Source: Muribaculaceae bacterium
GTDB lineage: Bacteria > Bacteroidota > Bacteroidia > Bacteroidales > Muribaculaceae
NCBI GenBank assembly: GCA_022508985.1
Contig: JAFLUA010000008.1
Span: 45,868 to 109,867, forward strand
DNA: 64,000 bases
Reading direction: 5' to 3'
Made by a program: the position numbers and the translations under genes. Shown piece by piece: positions 1 to 7,942 of this stretch (position 1 is its first letter; each line of letters opens with the position of its first letter). The notes under the pieces were generated by a model. It worked only from the letters and a program-made list of their open reading frames with translations, was not told the DNA's origin and did not search any database.

Positions 1-310
1 CACAAGGATTCGCCGCCAATATCAACATCTCAATCGCAAGGAAATAATTTCAGCAAAAAACACAACATAGATATGCAATAACTGCCAAAAAATAGGCCAA
101 AATGAAAATTTTAGGGTAAAAAGTTTGGCACTTTGCAAAATAATACATAGATTTGCAACGTCATTGCTACGTGCAATTATCTGCTTCAAAAACACAACAC
201 GCGGCTTTGACTTTAACGAATTACATAGCTCATTCACCTTTCCTCCTCCACAAAGCGCTTCCGATAGCGATGTAAAAAAGATTTGTTAAACAACAATTAA
301 AAATCTGATT
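1..310. other. Left-edge intergenic / leader region
   Basis: No convincing gene lies here. Short open frames exist, but they run into AT-rich sequence and resemble no protein I recognise. The stretch holds a candidate promoter for the secreted protein that begins at 311 and an apparent leader of roughly 150 nt after it. Confidence 0.5.
124..155 (+). promoter_or_regulatory. Candidate Bacteroidetes-type promoter for the secreted protein at 311
   Basis: A TTTG at 124-127 is followed after 20 bp by TAGATTTG at 148-155, matching the -33 and TAnnTTTG -7 consensus. Transcription would start near 160, giving a leader of about 150 nt. The distance to the gene is long, so another start closer to 311 is possible. 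Confidence 0.45.
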
Positions 311-1546
311 ATGAAGAAATTTTACACAATGCTTGCCGCTGTTGCCGTAGTCGCTTCTGCATCTGCTGCTCCCGTGGCCCACAAGACTGAAATCAAAAAA
401 TCGGAATTTCAACCTGCAAAAGTTAAAGTTGAAAACAGCGACCTCTCTAAGGTTGTTGTAAACGCTCCCGCCAAGAAAGCCGCTAAACGTCAAGCTCCGG
501 CCAGAGTTGCTGCATCAGAATTAGCAAACACCAAGTTAGATTTCTATGTAAACAGCGTTCGCGGTGTAAATTTCGCAGAAGATGAAGAAAACGCCGGTTT
601 CTATACCTTAACAAAAACCTACATGACGGCAAAAGACAATACGGTTGCAGTCAATGGTTTCTTCGAGGCTGATGTTACAATGGAAGGTACTCTCGACCCA
701 ACCACCAACGAGCTCACATTCGAAGTTGGTCAGATGAGTATGATAGAGGGTAAATATCCCGCTACCGTTTTTGAACTTGACCTCGAGACCTACGAAATAT
801 ATGAAGAATTCACTCTTACATACGACCCCAAATTCCACAAATTGGTATATACCCCCGGTCTTAGCGAACCTGATGCTAAAGGTAATATCTATTATACCAC
901 AGCACTTGTTCTTGCTGAAGGATTTGGCGATGAAGATGGTTTTTACGGCTACTATTTCGAAGTTGAATTCGCCCTTGTAAACTCTTCAATGTTCTGGTAT
1001 ACTTACAACAGAAACACCGAAGAATTTACAGAACACGAAAGCGAAATCTTCGCCGGTACTAACGCCGACCAAAGCGAAATCTACATTACCGGCATCTTCC
1101 AAGGCCTGTTTACCAGCGACATCTTCGAGCCTATCACATTAGAAGTTGACAAAGTTTCAATGACAGCAACCGCTATAGACCAAGAGATGGCCAACGCCAA
1201 TACGCCTTATGCTTACTACTTGTGGGGATTCGACGATGAAGGTTACCTTGATGATACCGTCGTAACATTCGACATCAAATACGATAGCGACCAATATGGC
1301 GACTTTATTACTATGAATACCGACGCCGTTGGTATTGCAGACATGAACTTTAATGGCATCGTTGCTTACTATCCCGAAATCTATGTTCCTCTTGTAGATA
1401 AATCGGGTGTTAATAACGTAGCCGTTGCCGACGAAAATGCTCCCGTTGAATATTTCAACCTCCAGGGCGTTCGCGTTGCTAATCCCGAAAATGGCCTCTA
1501 TATCCGTCGCCAGGGCAACACTGTAACAAAAGTTATCGTTAAATAA
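311..1546 (+). CDS. Secreted protein of unknown function with GLYI-type C-terminal tail
   Basis: This 411-residue protein begins with a clear signal peptide: a Lys-Lys start, then a hydrophobic stretch to about residue 19 ending in an Ala-rich cleavage region. Residues about 25-60 are Lys/Ala/Val-rich and look like a linker. The middle is acidic and aromatic, consistent with an extracellular beta-rich domain, but I recognise no catalytic motif. The last 33 residues (FNLQGVRV, then GLYIRRQGN, then VTKVIVK) form a separate module also found at the end of the CotH-like protein at 31345-32775. By analogy with other Bacteroidales surface proteins this tail may be a sorting or anchoring signal; that is inference. 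The gene stands alone and ends at a strong hairpin terminator. Confidence 0.75.
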   Translation: MKKFYTMLAAVAVVASASAAPVAHKTEIKKSEFQPAKVKVENSDLSKVVVNAPAKKAAKRQAPARVAASELANTKLDFYVNSVRGVNFAEDEENAGFYTLTKTYMTAKDNTVAVNGFFEADVTMEGTLDPTTNELTFEVGQMSMIEGKYPATVFELDLETYEIYEEFTLTYDPKFHKLVYTPGLSEPDAKGNIYYTTALVLAEGFGDEDGFYGYYFEVEFALVNSSMFWYTYNRNTEEFTEHESEIFAGTNADQSEIYITGIFQGLFTSDIFEPITLEVDKVSMTATAIDQEMANANTPYAYYLWGFDDEGYLDDTVVTFDIKYDSDQYGDFITMNTDAVGIADMNFNGIVAYYPEIYVPLVDKSGVNNVAVADENAPVEYFNLQGVRVANPENGLYIRRQGNTVTKVIVK

Positions 1547-1560
1547 TATCGATTACACCC

Positions 1561-1603
1561 TATAGAAAAAGGTCTGCCTCATTGAGACAGACCTTTTTCT
1601 ATA
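1561..1603. terminator. Bidirectional intrinsic terminator
   Basis: Perfect 16-bp inverted arms at 1561-1576 and 1588-1603 (tatagaaaaaggtctg and its complement) enclose an 11-nt loop. The A and T runs inside the arms supply a U-tract on either strand. It lies between the convergent secreted-protein gene and thioredoxin, so it can serve both. Confidence 0.9.
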
Positions 1604-1625
1604 TCATAAAACTTGACGACAATGA

Positions 1626-1922
1626 TCAAATAAAATGGCGCAAGGCCGCTTCAATATCGTCGGCTGAGTGCAAGCCCGATTCACGCCACACCGGCTCGCC
1701 ATTTTTGAATATTATAAGTGTTGGCACAGAGCGAACGTCATACTGCGCCGCCAGCCGGCTATTGCCGTCAACATCAATTTTAAGGATAACGACGTCGTCG
1801 CCTACTCTCTTTTTAACGTCGTCGATTATAGGGCCTTGTAGCCGGCAAGGGCCACACCATGAGGCATGAAAGTCGACCAAAGTCGGCTTATCGCTATTTA
1901 TAATCGTTACAAAGTCTTTCAT
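1626..1922 (-). CDS. trxA: Thioredoxin
   Basis: A 98-residue single-domain thioredoxin, close to the usual 105. The active site is W22-C23-G24-P25-C26. The cis-proline is P67 in SVPT, and the final beta strand carries the usual IIFKNG. There is no signal peptide, so it should be a cytoplasmic disulfide reductase fed by thioredoxin reductase. It ends against the shared terminator at 1561-1603. I see no TAnnTTTG promoter immediately upstream, so it may be read from the ftsE promoter 100 bp away. Trx paralogues are common in Bacteroidales, so whether this is the main copy is uncertain. Confidence 0.9.
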   Translation of the reverse strand: MKDFVTIINSDKPTLVDFHASWCGPCRLQGPIIDDVKKRVGDDVVILKIDVDGNSRLAAQYDVRSVPTLIIFKNGEPVWRESGLHSADDIEAALRHFI

Positions 1923-2025
1923 AATACTATTGCTTTAATATCACAACATTATAACAATCACAACCTTAAAAAAGTTCAGTCGCAAAAGCTCTGATGTCGT
2001 TTTCTTTCAACAATGGCAATAACAA

Positions 2026-2718
2026 TCACCTGATGTTTAGAGCATTGATTTCCGGCGCGACTAATCTCTTGCGTTCGCAGCGGAGTATGCGCCCGGGGAA
2101 GCGACGTACGAAGCCGTGATTGTGTGTTGCAACGATTACGGCGACACCGTTTTGGGCAGAAATCTCATACAGATGTGCCATAATCTGTAGTCCCGTTTCA
2201 GGGTCGAGGTTTCCGGTAGGCTCATCGGCAAGGATAAGATCGGGATTATTCAGCAATGCACGCGCAATTACGATACGTTGCTGCTCACCACCCGATAGCT
2301 GATGCGGCATCTTGTATGCCTTGGTTGCCATACCGACACGATTAAGGACCTCGTTGATACGAGTGTCGCGCTCCATCTTATCTTTCCAGCCGGTAGCTTC
2401 AAGAACAAAGTCGAGATTGGCATAAGCGGTGCGGTCGGGCAGAAGCTGGAAGTCTTGAAAAACAATACCTATGCGGCGGCGCAGAAACGACACCTCCTTG
2501 CTGCGGATAGAGGATAAATCATAGTCGAAGATTCGAGCTTCGCCACTATTTATCGGCACTTCGGCATAGAGCGATTTCAGCAAAGAGGTTTTACCACTGC
2601 CTACTCGACCTATGAGATAGATAAATTCACCGGGATTGACCGAAAACTCTACTTCGCGTAAGGCGACATGCTCGTTACGCAGAATCTCTACGTTTTTATA
2701 CTCTATAATCTTGTCCAT
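2026..2718 (-). CDS. ftsE: FtsE-like ABC transporter ATP-binding protein
   Basis: A 230-residue ABC ATPase. Walker A is GRVGSGKT at 37-44, followed by a Q-loop ([10 protein letters not shown]), the signature LSGGEQQR near 141-148, Walker [13 protein letters not shown], and an H-loop ATHNH. The Walker A with Val-Gly-Ser and the short size fit the FtsE family, which pairs with the membrane protein FtsX to control septal peptidoglycan hydrolysis. FtsX is not adjacent: downstream is thioredoxin and the LRR gene is divergent. A lipoprotein-export type (LolD) ATPase is the alternative. Its promoter ends only 4 nt before the ATG, so the mRNA may be leaderless. Confidence 0.85.
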   Translation of the reverse strand: MDKIIEYKNVEILRNEHVALREVEFSVNPGEFIYLIGRVGSGKTSLLKSLYAEVPINSGEARIFDYDLSSIRSKEVSFLRRRIGIVFQDFQLLPDRTAYANLDFVLEATGWKDKMERDTRINEVLNRVGMATKAYKMPHQLSGGEQQRIVIARALLNNPDLILADEPTGNLDPETGLQIMAHLYEISAQNGVAVIVATHNHGFVRRFPGRILRCERKRLVAPEINALNIR

Positions 2719-2722
2719 ACTA

Positions 2723-2753
2723 CAAAGTTACGTTTTTTAATAGATACTGCAAA
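2723..2753 (-). promoter_or_regulatory. Promoter for ftsE
   Basis: Read on the minus strand, TTTG (2753-2750) is followed by exactly 19 bp and TAACTTTG (2730-2723), a full match to the Bacteroidetes -33/-7 pattern. The expected start of transcription is at or within a base or two of the ftsE ATG at 2718. Confidence 0.75.
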
Positions 2754-2772
2754 GTTTTTTTCGCAGCCGCCG

Positions 2773-2789
2773 GGTGTTGCGGCAACACC
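2773..2789. promoter_or_regulatory. Perfect dyad between divergent promoters
   Basis: GGTGTTGC (2773-2780) and GCAACACC (2782-2789) are perfect 8-bp inverted arms around a single G. The octamer CGGGTGTT also occurs twice in direct orientation, at 2771-2778 and 2789-2796. The dyad lies between the -33 boxes of the ftsE and LRR promoters, a natural position for an operator. No regulator can be named. Confidence 0.5.
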
Positions 2790-2795
2790 GGGTGT

Positions 2796-2826
2796 TTTGA
2801 ACTTTCTAAGTTTTTTAGTATTTTTG
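2796..2826 (+). promoter_or_regulatory. Promoter for the LRR gene and downstream unit
   Basis: TTTG at 2796-2799, a 19-bp spacer, and TATTTTTG at 2819-2826 match the consensus. The start would lie near 2830, leaving a leader of under 20 nt before the ATG at 2847. Confidence 0.75.
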
Positions 2827-2846
2827 CACTATATAAACAAGCTGAT

Positions 2847-4322
2847 ATGATAAAGAAATACAGCCTTTTATTGTATGCGATAGCACTTACCGTAATGCCG
2901 TCGGCAGCCATTAGCGTTGTCGGCAGTGCCGGAGAGCTACGTAATATTATAACAGACTACGCCAACGTGAGCGAGCTAAGTCTTAGCGGCACCGTCGATG
3001 CCACCGACCTTTTTTTCATAGCCGAAGTGTTGCCGTCGCTTCGCACACTCGATATGCGAGAGTGCACCATCGTGGCTTACGTGGGCAATGAAGTCGGACA
3101 ATTGACATCGTACGGCAACAATGCCATTCCACAATCTGTTTTTGCCGGAACGGCCTTGGAAGAGGTGTTGCTACCCGTCGCCGGAGCGATAGAGATTGGC
3201 GATTGCGCCTTTGCCGGGACGGCATTGAAATCTATAGAAATACCCGCCAATACCGTTGCTGTCGGGCAAGGGGCATTCTCCGGTTGTCCATTTCTCACAT
3301 CGGTAAAAATAGGGAAATATAAATCGGGGGGCTACATTTTCAGCAACTGCCCTGCACTTAGCACTGCCGATGTTACAGGAGCAACGTCGATAGGTATTGC
3401 CGATTTTGCGCTATGCACGGCATTGACCAATGTCAAGGGCAGCGAAAACCTTGAAGAAATAGGGACTGAGGCGTTCAATGCGTGCCTGTCGCTTAGCAAT
3501 TTTAATTTCGGCGAGAAAATTCACGCTATCGGTGAATCGGCATTCGCCTATACAGCCCTGTCGAAAGTCGACTTGTCGTCAACATCTATCACACACATCG
3601 GCGGTTGGTGCTTTGCCGGGTGTGCGGCGCTGAGCTCGGTTAAACTCCCCAAGACGGCGACCGAATTAGGGAAAGGTGCTTTTTTCGACTGTAGTTCACT
3701 CTCGACTGTATCACTACCGACGGACATTGACACTATCAACGATTATACGCTGAAAGGCACTTCTATTAAAGGGATAAATATACCTGAAGGCGTCACTACT
3801 ATCGGGCGCCTGGCTATGGCCGGAGCGTCGCAAACATCAACCGTAGGGCTCCCCTCATCGCTAACATACATCGACGACAACGCAATGGAAGGCATGACCG
3901 GACTGAAGACAATATATGCAGCATCATTGCCGGAGGTGCCCCAACTGGGCAGTGACGTGTGGGCCGGTGTCGACCAAGCATCGGTGCGACTCGAAGTTAA
4001 CGAAAATATCGCATCACTATACGAAGAAGCGGCCCAATGGCAAGACTTCGACATTGTGCCAAGCGACCCTGATTCGGGAATCACCGATCCTGCTTCCACT
4101 CCGGCATTGCGAGCTTGCATTGTAGGCGAAACACTGATTGTAGAGGCAACCGACACTATTAAATCTCTTGAGTTATTTAATGCCTCCGGGGCACTGCTCC
4201 TCCGAAAAAGCATAGCCGGCACATCGGTCCAAACCAATATATCCGACTTTAACACCAGGATATTTTTAGTAAGGTGTATTTTGGACAACGGCACTGTAGC
4301 AACGCTGAAACTTGGCCGTTAA
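2847..4322 (+). CDS. Secreted leucine-rich repeat (BspA-type, LRR_5) protein
   Basis: A 491-residue exported protein with an N-terminal signal peptide (Lys-Lys, then a hydrophobic core to about residue 22). From about 60 to 370 it contains tandem LRR_5 repeats of roughly 23 residues. They show the family pattern of I..-A-F-GC-.L-..V.-P..-..I.-..AF, for example AFSGCPFLTSVKIG and CFAGCAALSSVKLP. BspA-type proteins are bacterial surface proteins that often bind host or microbial ligands. Residues about 415-491 form a beta-sandwich-like C-terminal region (SLELFNASGALLL ... IFLVRCILDNG) reminiscent of type IX secretion C-terminal domains. trmB starts 3 nt after its stop, so they are probably cotranscribed. 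The ligand is unknown. Confidence 0.85.
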   Translation: MIKKYSLLLYAIALTVMPSAAISVVGSAGELRNIITDYANVSELSLSGTVDATDLFFIAEVLPSLRTLDMRECTIVAYVGNEVGQLTSYGNNAIPQSVFAGTALEEVLLPVAGAIEIGDCAFAGTALKSIEIPANTVAVGQGAFSGCPFLTSVKIGKYKSGGYIFSNCPALSTADVTGATSIGIADFALCTALTNVKGSENLEEIGTEAFNACLSLSNFNFGEKIHAIGESAFAYTALSKVDLSSTSITHIGGWCFAGCAALSSVKLPKTATELGKGAFFDCSSLSTVSLPTDIDTINDYTLKGTSIKGINIPEGVTTIGRLAMAGASQTSTVGLPSSLTYIDDNAMEGMTGLKTIYAASLPEVPQLGSDVWAGVDQASVRLEVNENIASLYEEAAQWQDFDIVPSDPDSGITDPASTPALRACIVGETLIVEATDTIKSLELFNASGALLLRKSIAGTSVQTNISDFNTRIFLVRCILDNGTVATLKLGR

Positions 4323-4325
4323 AAG

Positions 4326-5111
4326 ATGGGAAAGAATAAATTAAAAAAATTCGGTGAATTGGAGAACAATCCGCTTGTTCTCCAATATCCGTTTCGGGCC
4401 ATAGAAGCCGGAGGGTTTCCTCTAAAAGGACAATGGCACAAAGAATTTTTCCACAACGAAAATCCTATCGTACTCGAGTTGGGGTGTGGTAAAGGCGAGT
4501 ATACCGTAGGACTGGCACGGCATTTCTCCGACAGAAATTTTATCGGCATCGATATTAAGGGTGCCCGCATTTGGTCGGGCGCTACGGCCGCCATGAAAGC
4601 CGAGATGAAGAACGTGGCTTTTGTACGCACCTCTATCGAACTACTCGAAGCCTTCTTTGCACCGGGTGAAGTGGCCGAGATATGGATAACTTTTCCCGAC
4701 CCTCAGATGAAGAAGGTAAACAAGCGTCTCACCGGTACACGCTTTGTTGAGATGTATCGACGTCTCCTCGCCCCGGGAGGCCTTATACATCTCAAAACCG
4801 ACAGCCCATTTCTATACACATACACATCTATGATGGCGCAGCATAACGAGCTTGAAATAGTGTCGGATATTTCTAATCTTTACGCTACACTATCTGCCGA
4901 CGACCCGATACTAAACATTCGCACTCACTACGAGCAGCAATGGCTCGACCGCGGCCTCACTATAAAATATCTTAGCTTCCGACCGGGCACGGCACCGCTT
5001 CTTGCCGAGCCCCCCGGCGCCGACGAGATAGAACAAGATACCTATCGCAGTTACTCCAGGGGATATATCGAATGTCCTCAATTTGTTGATAAAGACCAAA
5101 AAGAACAATAG
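4326..5111 (+). CDS. trmB: tRNA (guanine-N7-)-methyltransferase
   Basis: A 261-residue class I SAM methyltransferase that makes m7G46 in the tRNA variable loop. The SAM-binding motif ELGCGKGEY is at 51-59. The next acidic strand gives GIDIKG, and the family signature appears as WITFPDPQMKK, where many relatives have FPDPWPKK. The substrate-side motif LKTDSP follows. Its length is slightly above the usual 210-240 because of a Bacteroidetes-type N-terminal piece. It begins 3 nt after the LRR gene and ends 1 nt before the preferred start of mrp, so it sits in the middle of a compact plus-strand transcription unit. Confidence 0.93.
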   Translation: MGKNKLKKFGELENNPLVLQYPFRAIEAGGFPLKGQWHKEFFHNENPIVLELGCGKGEYTVGLARHFSDRNFIGIDIKGARIWSGATAAMKAEMKNVAFVRTSIELLEAFFAPGEVAEIWITFPDPQMKKVNKRLTGTRFVEMYRRLLAPGGLIHLKTDSPFLYTYTSMMAQHNELEIVSDISNLYATLSADDPILNIRTHYEQQWLDRGLTIKYLSFRPGTAPLLAEPPGADEIEQDTYRSYSRGYIECPQFVDKDQKEQ

Positions 5112-5112
5112 A

Positions 5113-6222
5113 ATGGCTTACGACACCATATACCCAGCTCTTATTACCGACGCATTATCAACAGTGCGTTACCCAGGTAGCGGCAAAAATATTGTCGAAC
5201 TGGGCATGCTGGCCGACGACATACGCATCGACGGCAATCGTGTCTCTTTCACCTTGATTTTCGAAAAGCCTACCGACCCGTTCAAGGCCTCACTATTAAA
5301 AACGGCCGAAGCAGCAATACATCTCAAGGCACCTCATGCCGAAGTTAGTATCAACACCTCCTCGCGCAAAAGTGAGGCAACGGCCCAGCAGAAGCCACCG
5401 GTGCTACCGGGCGTGAAAAATATAGTGGGCGTATCGTCGGGCAAAGGTGGCGTTGGCAAATCGACAGTAGCGTCCAACCTCGCTGTGGCCCTTGCCGCTG
5501 AAGGTTATAGCGTAGGCCTCCTCGATGCCGATATTTTCGGCCCCTCGGTGCCTAAAATCTTCGGGCTCGAAAACGTTCAGTTGTATATGCACGAAGTCGA
5601 TGGCCGCAACCTTATCATACCGGCCGAGGCCTATGGCGTTAAAGTATTATCAATAGGCTTTGTCATCGATCCCGGGAGTGCTGCTGTGTGGCGCGGCGCT
5701 ATGGCGTCGAACGCTTTGCGACAGCTAATAGAGCAGGCCGACTGGGGCGAGCTCGACTACTTTATCATCGATATGCCACCCGGGACAAGCGACATTCACC
5801 TCACTCTTGTGCAGACTCTCGGGCTTACCGGAGCCATAGTCGTTACCACGCCTCAACAGATTGCTCTTGCCGACGCACGCAAAGGCATCGCAATGTTCCG
5901 CGACGAAAAGATAAACGTACCTGTTCTTGGCATCGTCGACAACATGGCATGGTTTACACCGGAAAAGCACCCCGACGAGCAGTATTATCTTTTTGGCAAG
6001 GAAGGCGCTGTAGCCGCTCTCGCCGACGAATTCGCACTACCCGTTCTCGCACGCATACCATTGGTAGCATCTGTTGGCGAACATTCCGACAACGGCACCC
6101 CTATCGTGCTTGAAAACAGCGTCTCCGCACAATTCTTTATGCATCTTGCCCACGAAGTGATCGATGTTGTCGACCGGCGCAACAATTCTTTGCCTCCTAC
6201 ACAGAAAGTAAACATCAACTGA
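5113..6222 (+). CDS. mrp: Mrp/ApbC/NBP35-family P-loop ATPase (Fe-S cluster carrier)
   Basis: I place the start at 5113, 1 nt after trmB, although an in-frame ATG at 5083 exists inside trmB. The product has 369 residues. Residues 1-85 are the DUF59/MIP18-like domain, followed by a linker. The deviant Walker A GKGGVGKST is at 110-118, and LLDADIFGPSVP and DMPPGTSD follow. The C-terminal region reads NMAWFTPEKHPDEQYYLFG, so the CxxC that binds the bridging cluster in many Mrp proteins is absent here. To my knowledge this is common in Bacteroidetes. Its expected role is Fe-S cluster delivery in the cytoplasm. aroQ starts 1 nt after its stop. Confidence 0.9.
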   Translation: MAYDTIYPALITDALSTVRYPGSGKNIVELGMLADDIRIDGNRVSFTLIFEKPTDPFKASLLKTAEAAIHLKAPHAEVSINTSSRKSEATAQQKPPVLPGVKNIVGVSSGKGGVGKSTVASNLAVALAAEGYSVGLLDADIFGPSVPKIFGLENVQLYMHEVDGRNLIIPAEAYGVKVLSIGFVIDPGSAAVWRGAMASNALRQLIEQADWGELDYFIIDMPPGTSDIHLTLVQTLGLTGAIVVTTPQQIALADARKGIAMFRDEKINVPVLGIVDNMAWFTPEKHPDEQYYLFGKEGAVAALADEFALPVLARIPLVASVGEHSDNGTPIVLENSVSAQFFMHLAHEVIDVVDRRNNSLPPTQKVNIN

Positions 6223-6223
6223 T

Positions 6224-6664
6224 ATGAGTGATAATAAATATATTTTAGTTGTTAACGGCCCAAACCTCAACCTACTCGGTAAGAGACAACCCGAGATATA
6301 CGGCGCTACATCGCTTGAAGACATCAATCGCGAACTCGCCACACAGCTGCCGCCCGATTTTGCTTTGATTACCAAGCAATCGAACTGCGAGGGCGAAATT
6401 ATCGATAACATTCACGAGGCAGGATTCGACCCCGACTGTGCAGGCATCATTCTGAATGCTGGCGCTTATTCGCATTACTCTCTTGCTATTGCCGACGCTA
6501 TAGCGGCTGTAAATACTCCCGTAGTCGAGGTGCATCTCAGCAACATTTATGCACGCGAAGAGTATCGACACAAATCGGTGATAGCCCCGGTGTGCCGCGG
6601 AAGCATTTCGGGATTTGGGCCCCTATCTTATAGCCTTGCATTGAAAGCGATACTCGAATTATAA
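6224..6664 (+). CDS. aroQ: 3-dehydroquinate dehydratase, type II
   Basis: A 146-residue type II dehydroquinase. It converts 3-dehydroquinate to 3-dehydroshikimate in the shikimate pathway and usually forms a dodecamer. The N-terminal motif NGPNLNLLGKRQPEIYG holds the lid Arg (R21) and the catalytic Tyr (Y26). NAGAYSHYSLAIADAI, the EVHLSN motif carrying the catalytic His, and SVIAPVCRGSISGFG are all intact. Length is normal. It starts 1 nt after mrp and is followed after 2 nt by the epimerase gene. Confidence 0.95.
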   Translation: MSDNKYILVVNGPNLNLLGKRQPEIYGATSLEDINRELATQLPPDFALITKQSNCEGEIIDNIHEAGFDPDCAGIILNAGAYSHYSLAIADAIAAVNTPVVEVHLSNIYAREEYRHKSVIAPVCRGSISGFGPLSYSLALKAILEL

Positions 6665-6666
6665 GT

Positions 6667-7692
6667 ATGGAAAAATCAATCCTCATAGTCGGTGGCGGCG
6701 GTTTTATTGGTGGTTTCATTGCCAAAGAGGCTCTTCGTCGCGGTTTCAACACTTACGTAGGTGTGCGCGAAAGTACCTCGCGACGATATCTCAACGACGA
6801 TAGGCTCAAATTTGTCGTTTTAGATTACGACGACCCCGATGCTCTTGGATACACGCTAAAAAACCATTTGCCTGAGGCTGGCAGTTGGGACTATATAATA
6901 TACAATCTCGGGGCCACTAAATGCGCCGACTTTGCCGACTTTAACCGCATAAACTTCACCTATCTGCGCAATTTCATAAGCGCGCTCGAGGAAGAGCACA
7001 TCGTTCCTCAGAAATTTTTGTTTATGAGCTCTCTGAGCGCGTTAGGTCCTGTCGATGAAAAAGACTACAGCCCGATAGACTCTAAGTCGGTGCCTCACCC
7101 CAACACCCGCTACGGCCTATCGAAAATAAAAGCTGAGACATTCCTCGAAACGAAGCCGGACATCCCGTGGATTATATTCCGCCCGACAGGTGTTTACGGC
7201 CCACATGAGCAAGACTACCTGATGATGATTAAATGCATCGACAAGCACTTCGATTTCGGTGTGGGCTATCGTACGCAGCTTCTCACCTTCATATATGTCG
7301 ACGACCTTGTGGGAGCAATGTTCGACGCTTTGGCTTCCGACAAAACTCATCACAAAAAATATATCATTAGCGAGCCGCGGGCTTATACTCAGAAAGAATT
7401 TCGCTCGATAGTTGCCGAGGCGCTTGGCCACAAGTTGGTAATACCGCTTAAATTGCCAATGTGGATTGTTTATGCCGCATCTGTTATCGCAGAAAAGTGG
7501 GGCATCATAACTCTCAAGCCTTCAACACTTAACCGCGACAAATTCAAGATAATGAAACAGCGTAACTGGAACTGTAGCGTCGACGATGCCATAGCCGACT
7601 TTGGATTTCATGCCGACTATTCTTTGCATCGCGGTATAGAAGCCACCGTGAAAGCTTATTTAGACGAAAAAAATATGGCGACGCGAAAATGA
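6667..7692 (+). CDS. NAD(P)-dependent epimerase/dehydratase (extended SDR)
   Basis: A 341-residue Rossmann-fold protein. The N-terminal dinucleotide site is GGGGFIGGF at about 8-16, the catalytic Ser region is MSSLSALG, and YGLSK carries the Tyr-x3-Lys pair. FRPTGVYGPHE is the usual post-catalytic motif of extended SDRs acting on nucleotide sugars or related carbonyls. The C-terminal part (KLPMWIVYAASVIAEKWG) is hydrophobic and may touch the membrane. The exact substrate cannot be told from sequence. Its stop overlaps the next gene by 4 nt, so the two are translationally coupled. Confidence 0.85.
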   Translation: MEKSILIVGGGGFIGGFIAKEALRRGFNTYVGVRESTSRRYLNDDRLKFVVLDYDDPDALGYTLKNHLPEAGSWDYIIYNLGATKCADFADFNRINFTYLRNFISALEEEHIVPQKFLFMSSLSALGPVDEKDYSPIDSKSVPHPNTRYGLSKIKAETFLETKPDIPWIIFRPTGVYGPHEQDYLMMIKCIDKHFDFGVGYRTQLLTFIYVDDLVGAMFDALASDKTHHKKYIISEPRAYTQKEFRSIVAEALGHKLVIPLKLPMWIVYAASVIAEKWGIITLKPSTLNRDKFKIMKQRNWNCSVDDAIADFGFHADYSLHRGIEATVKAYLDEKNMATRK

Positions 7693-7937
7693 AACCGCTG
7701 TGGATTAAAATATTAATAATAGCGGTGTCGCTACCCGTTGTCGCATTCCCTGCCCTGTTATCACGTTGCCCCGACAGCAACGAGGCCATTATGCTGCTAC
7801 GATTCTACCCGTTATATGTGGTTGCCGCAGCAATATGCGCCTTTTTGTGTTGGCCTAAACGAAAAGAAGTTACCATTATATTGTTAGTGCTCATGGCGCT
7901 TACACATGCTGCCATGTGGGTACTTGTCGGCTATTAA
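7689..7937 (+). CDS. Small membrane protein of unknown function
   Basis: An 82-residue protein with three hydrophobic segments, about residues 7-22, 32-50 and 58-80, separated by short charged turns (SRCPDSNE, CWPKRKEV). The start overlaps the epimerase stop in an ATGA-like 4-nt junction, and the methyltransferase starts 5 nt after its stop. This position supports real translation. No family was recognised. It could be an accessory membrane subunit for the neighbouring enzymes, but that is only inference from context. Confidence 0.7.
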   Translation: MKPLWIKILIIAVSLPVVAFPALLSRCPDSNEAIMLLRFYPLYVVAAAICAFLCWPKRKEVTIILLVLMALTHAAMWVLVGY

Positions 7938-7942
7938 ATGCT

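Noticed and set aside
3743..4294. 183-codon minus-strand frame opposite the LRR protein
   Set aside because: The plus-strand protein has a signal peptide and clear LRR repeats. The reverse frame has no recognisable content.
5083..5112. Upstream ATG for mrp inside trmB
   Set aside because: The ATG at 5113 lies 1 nt after the trmB stop and gives the usual Mrp N-terminus; the added residues MLIKTKKNNR do not fit the family.
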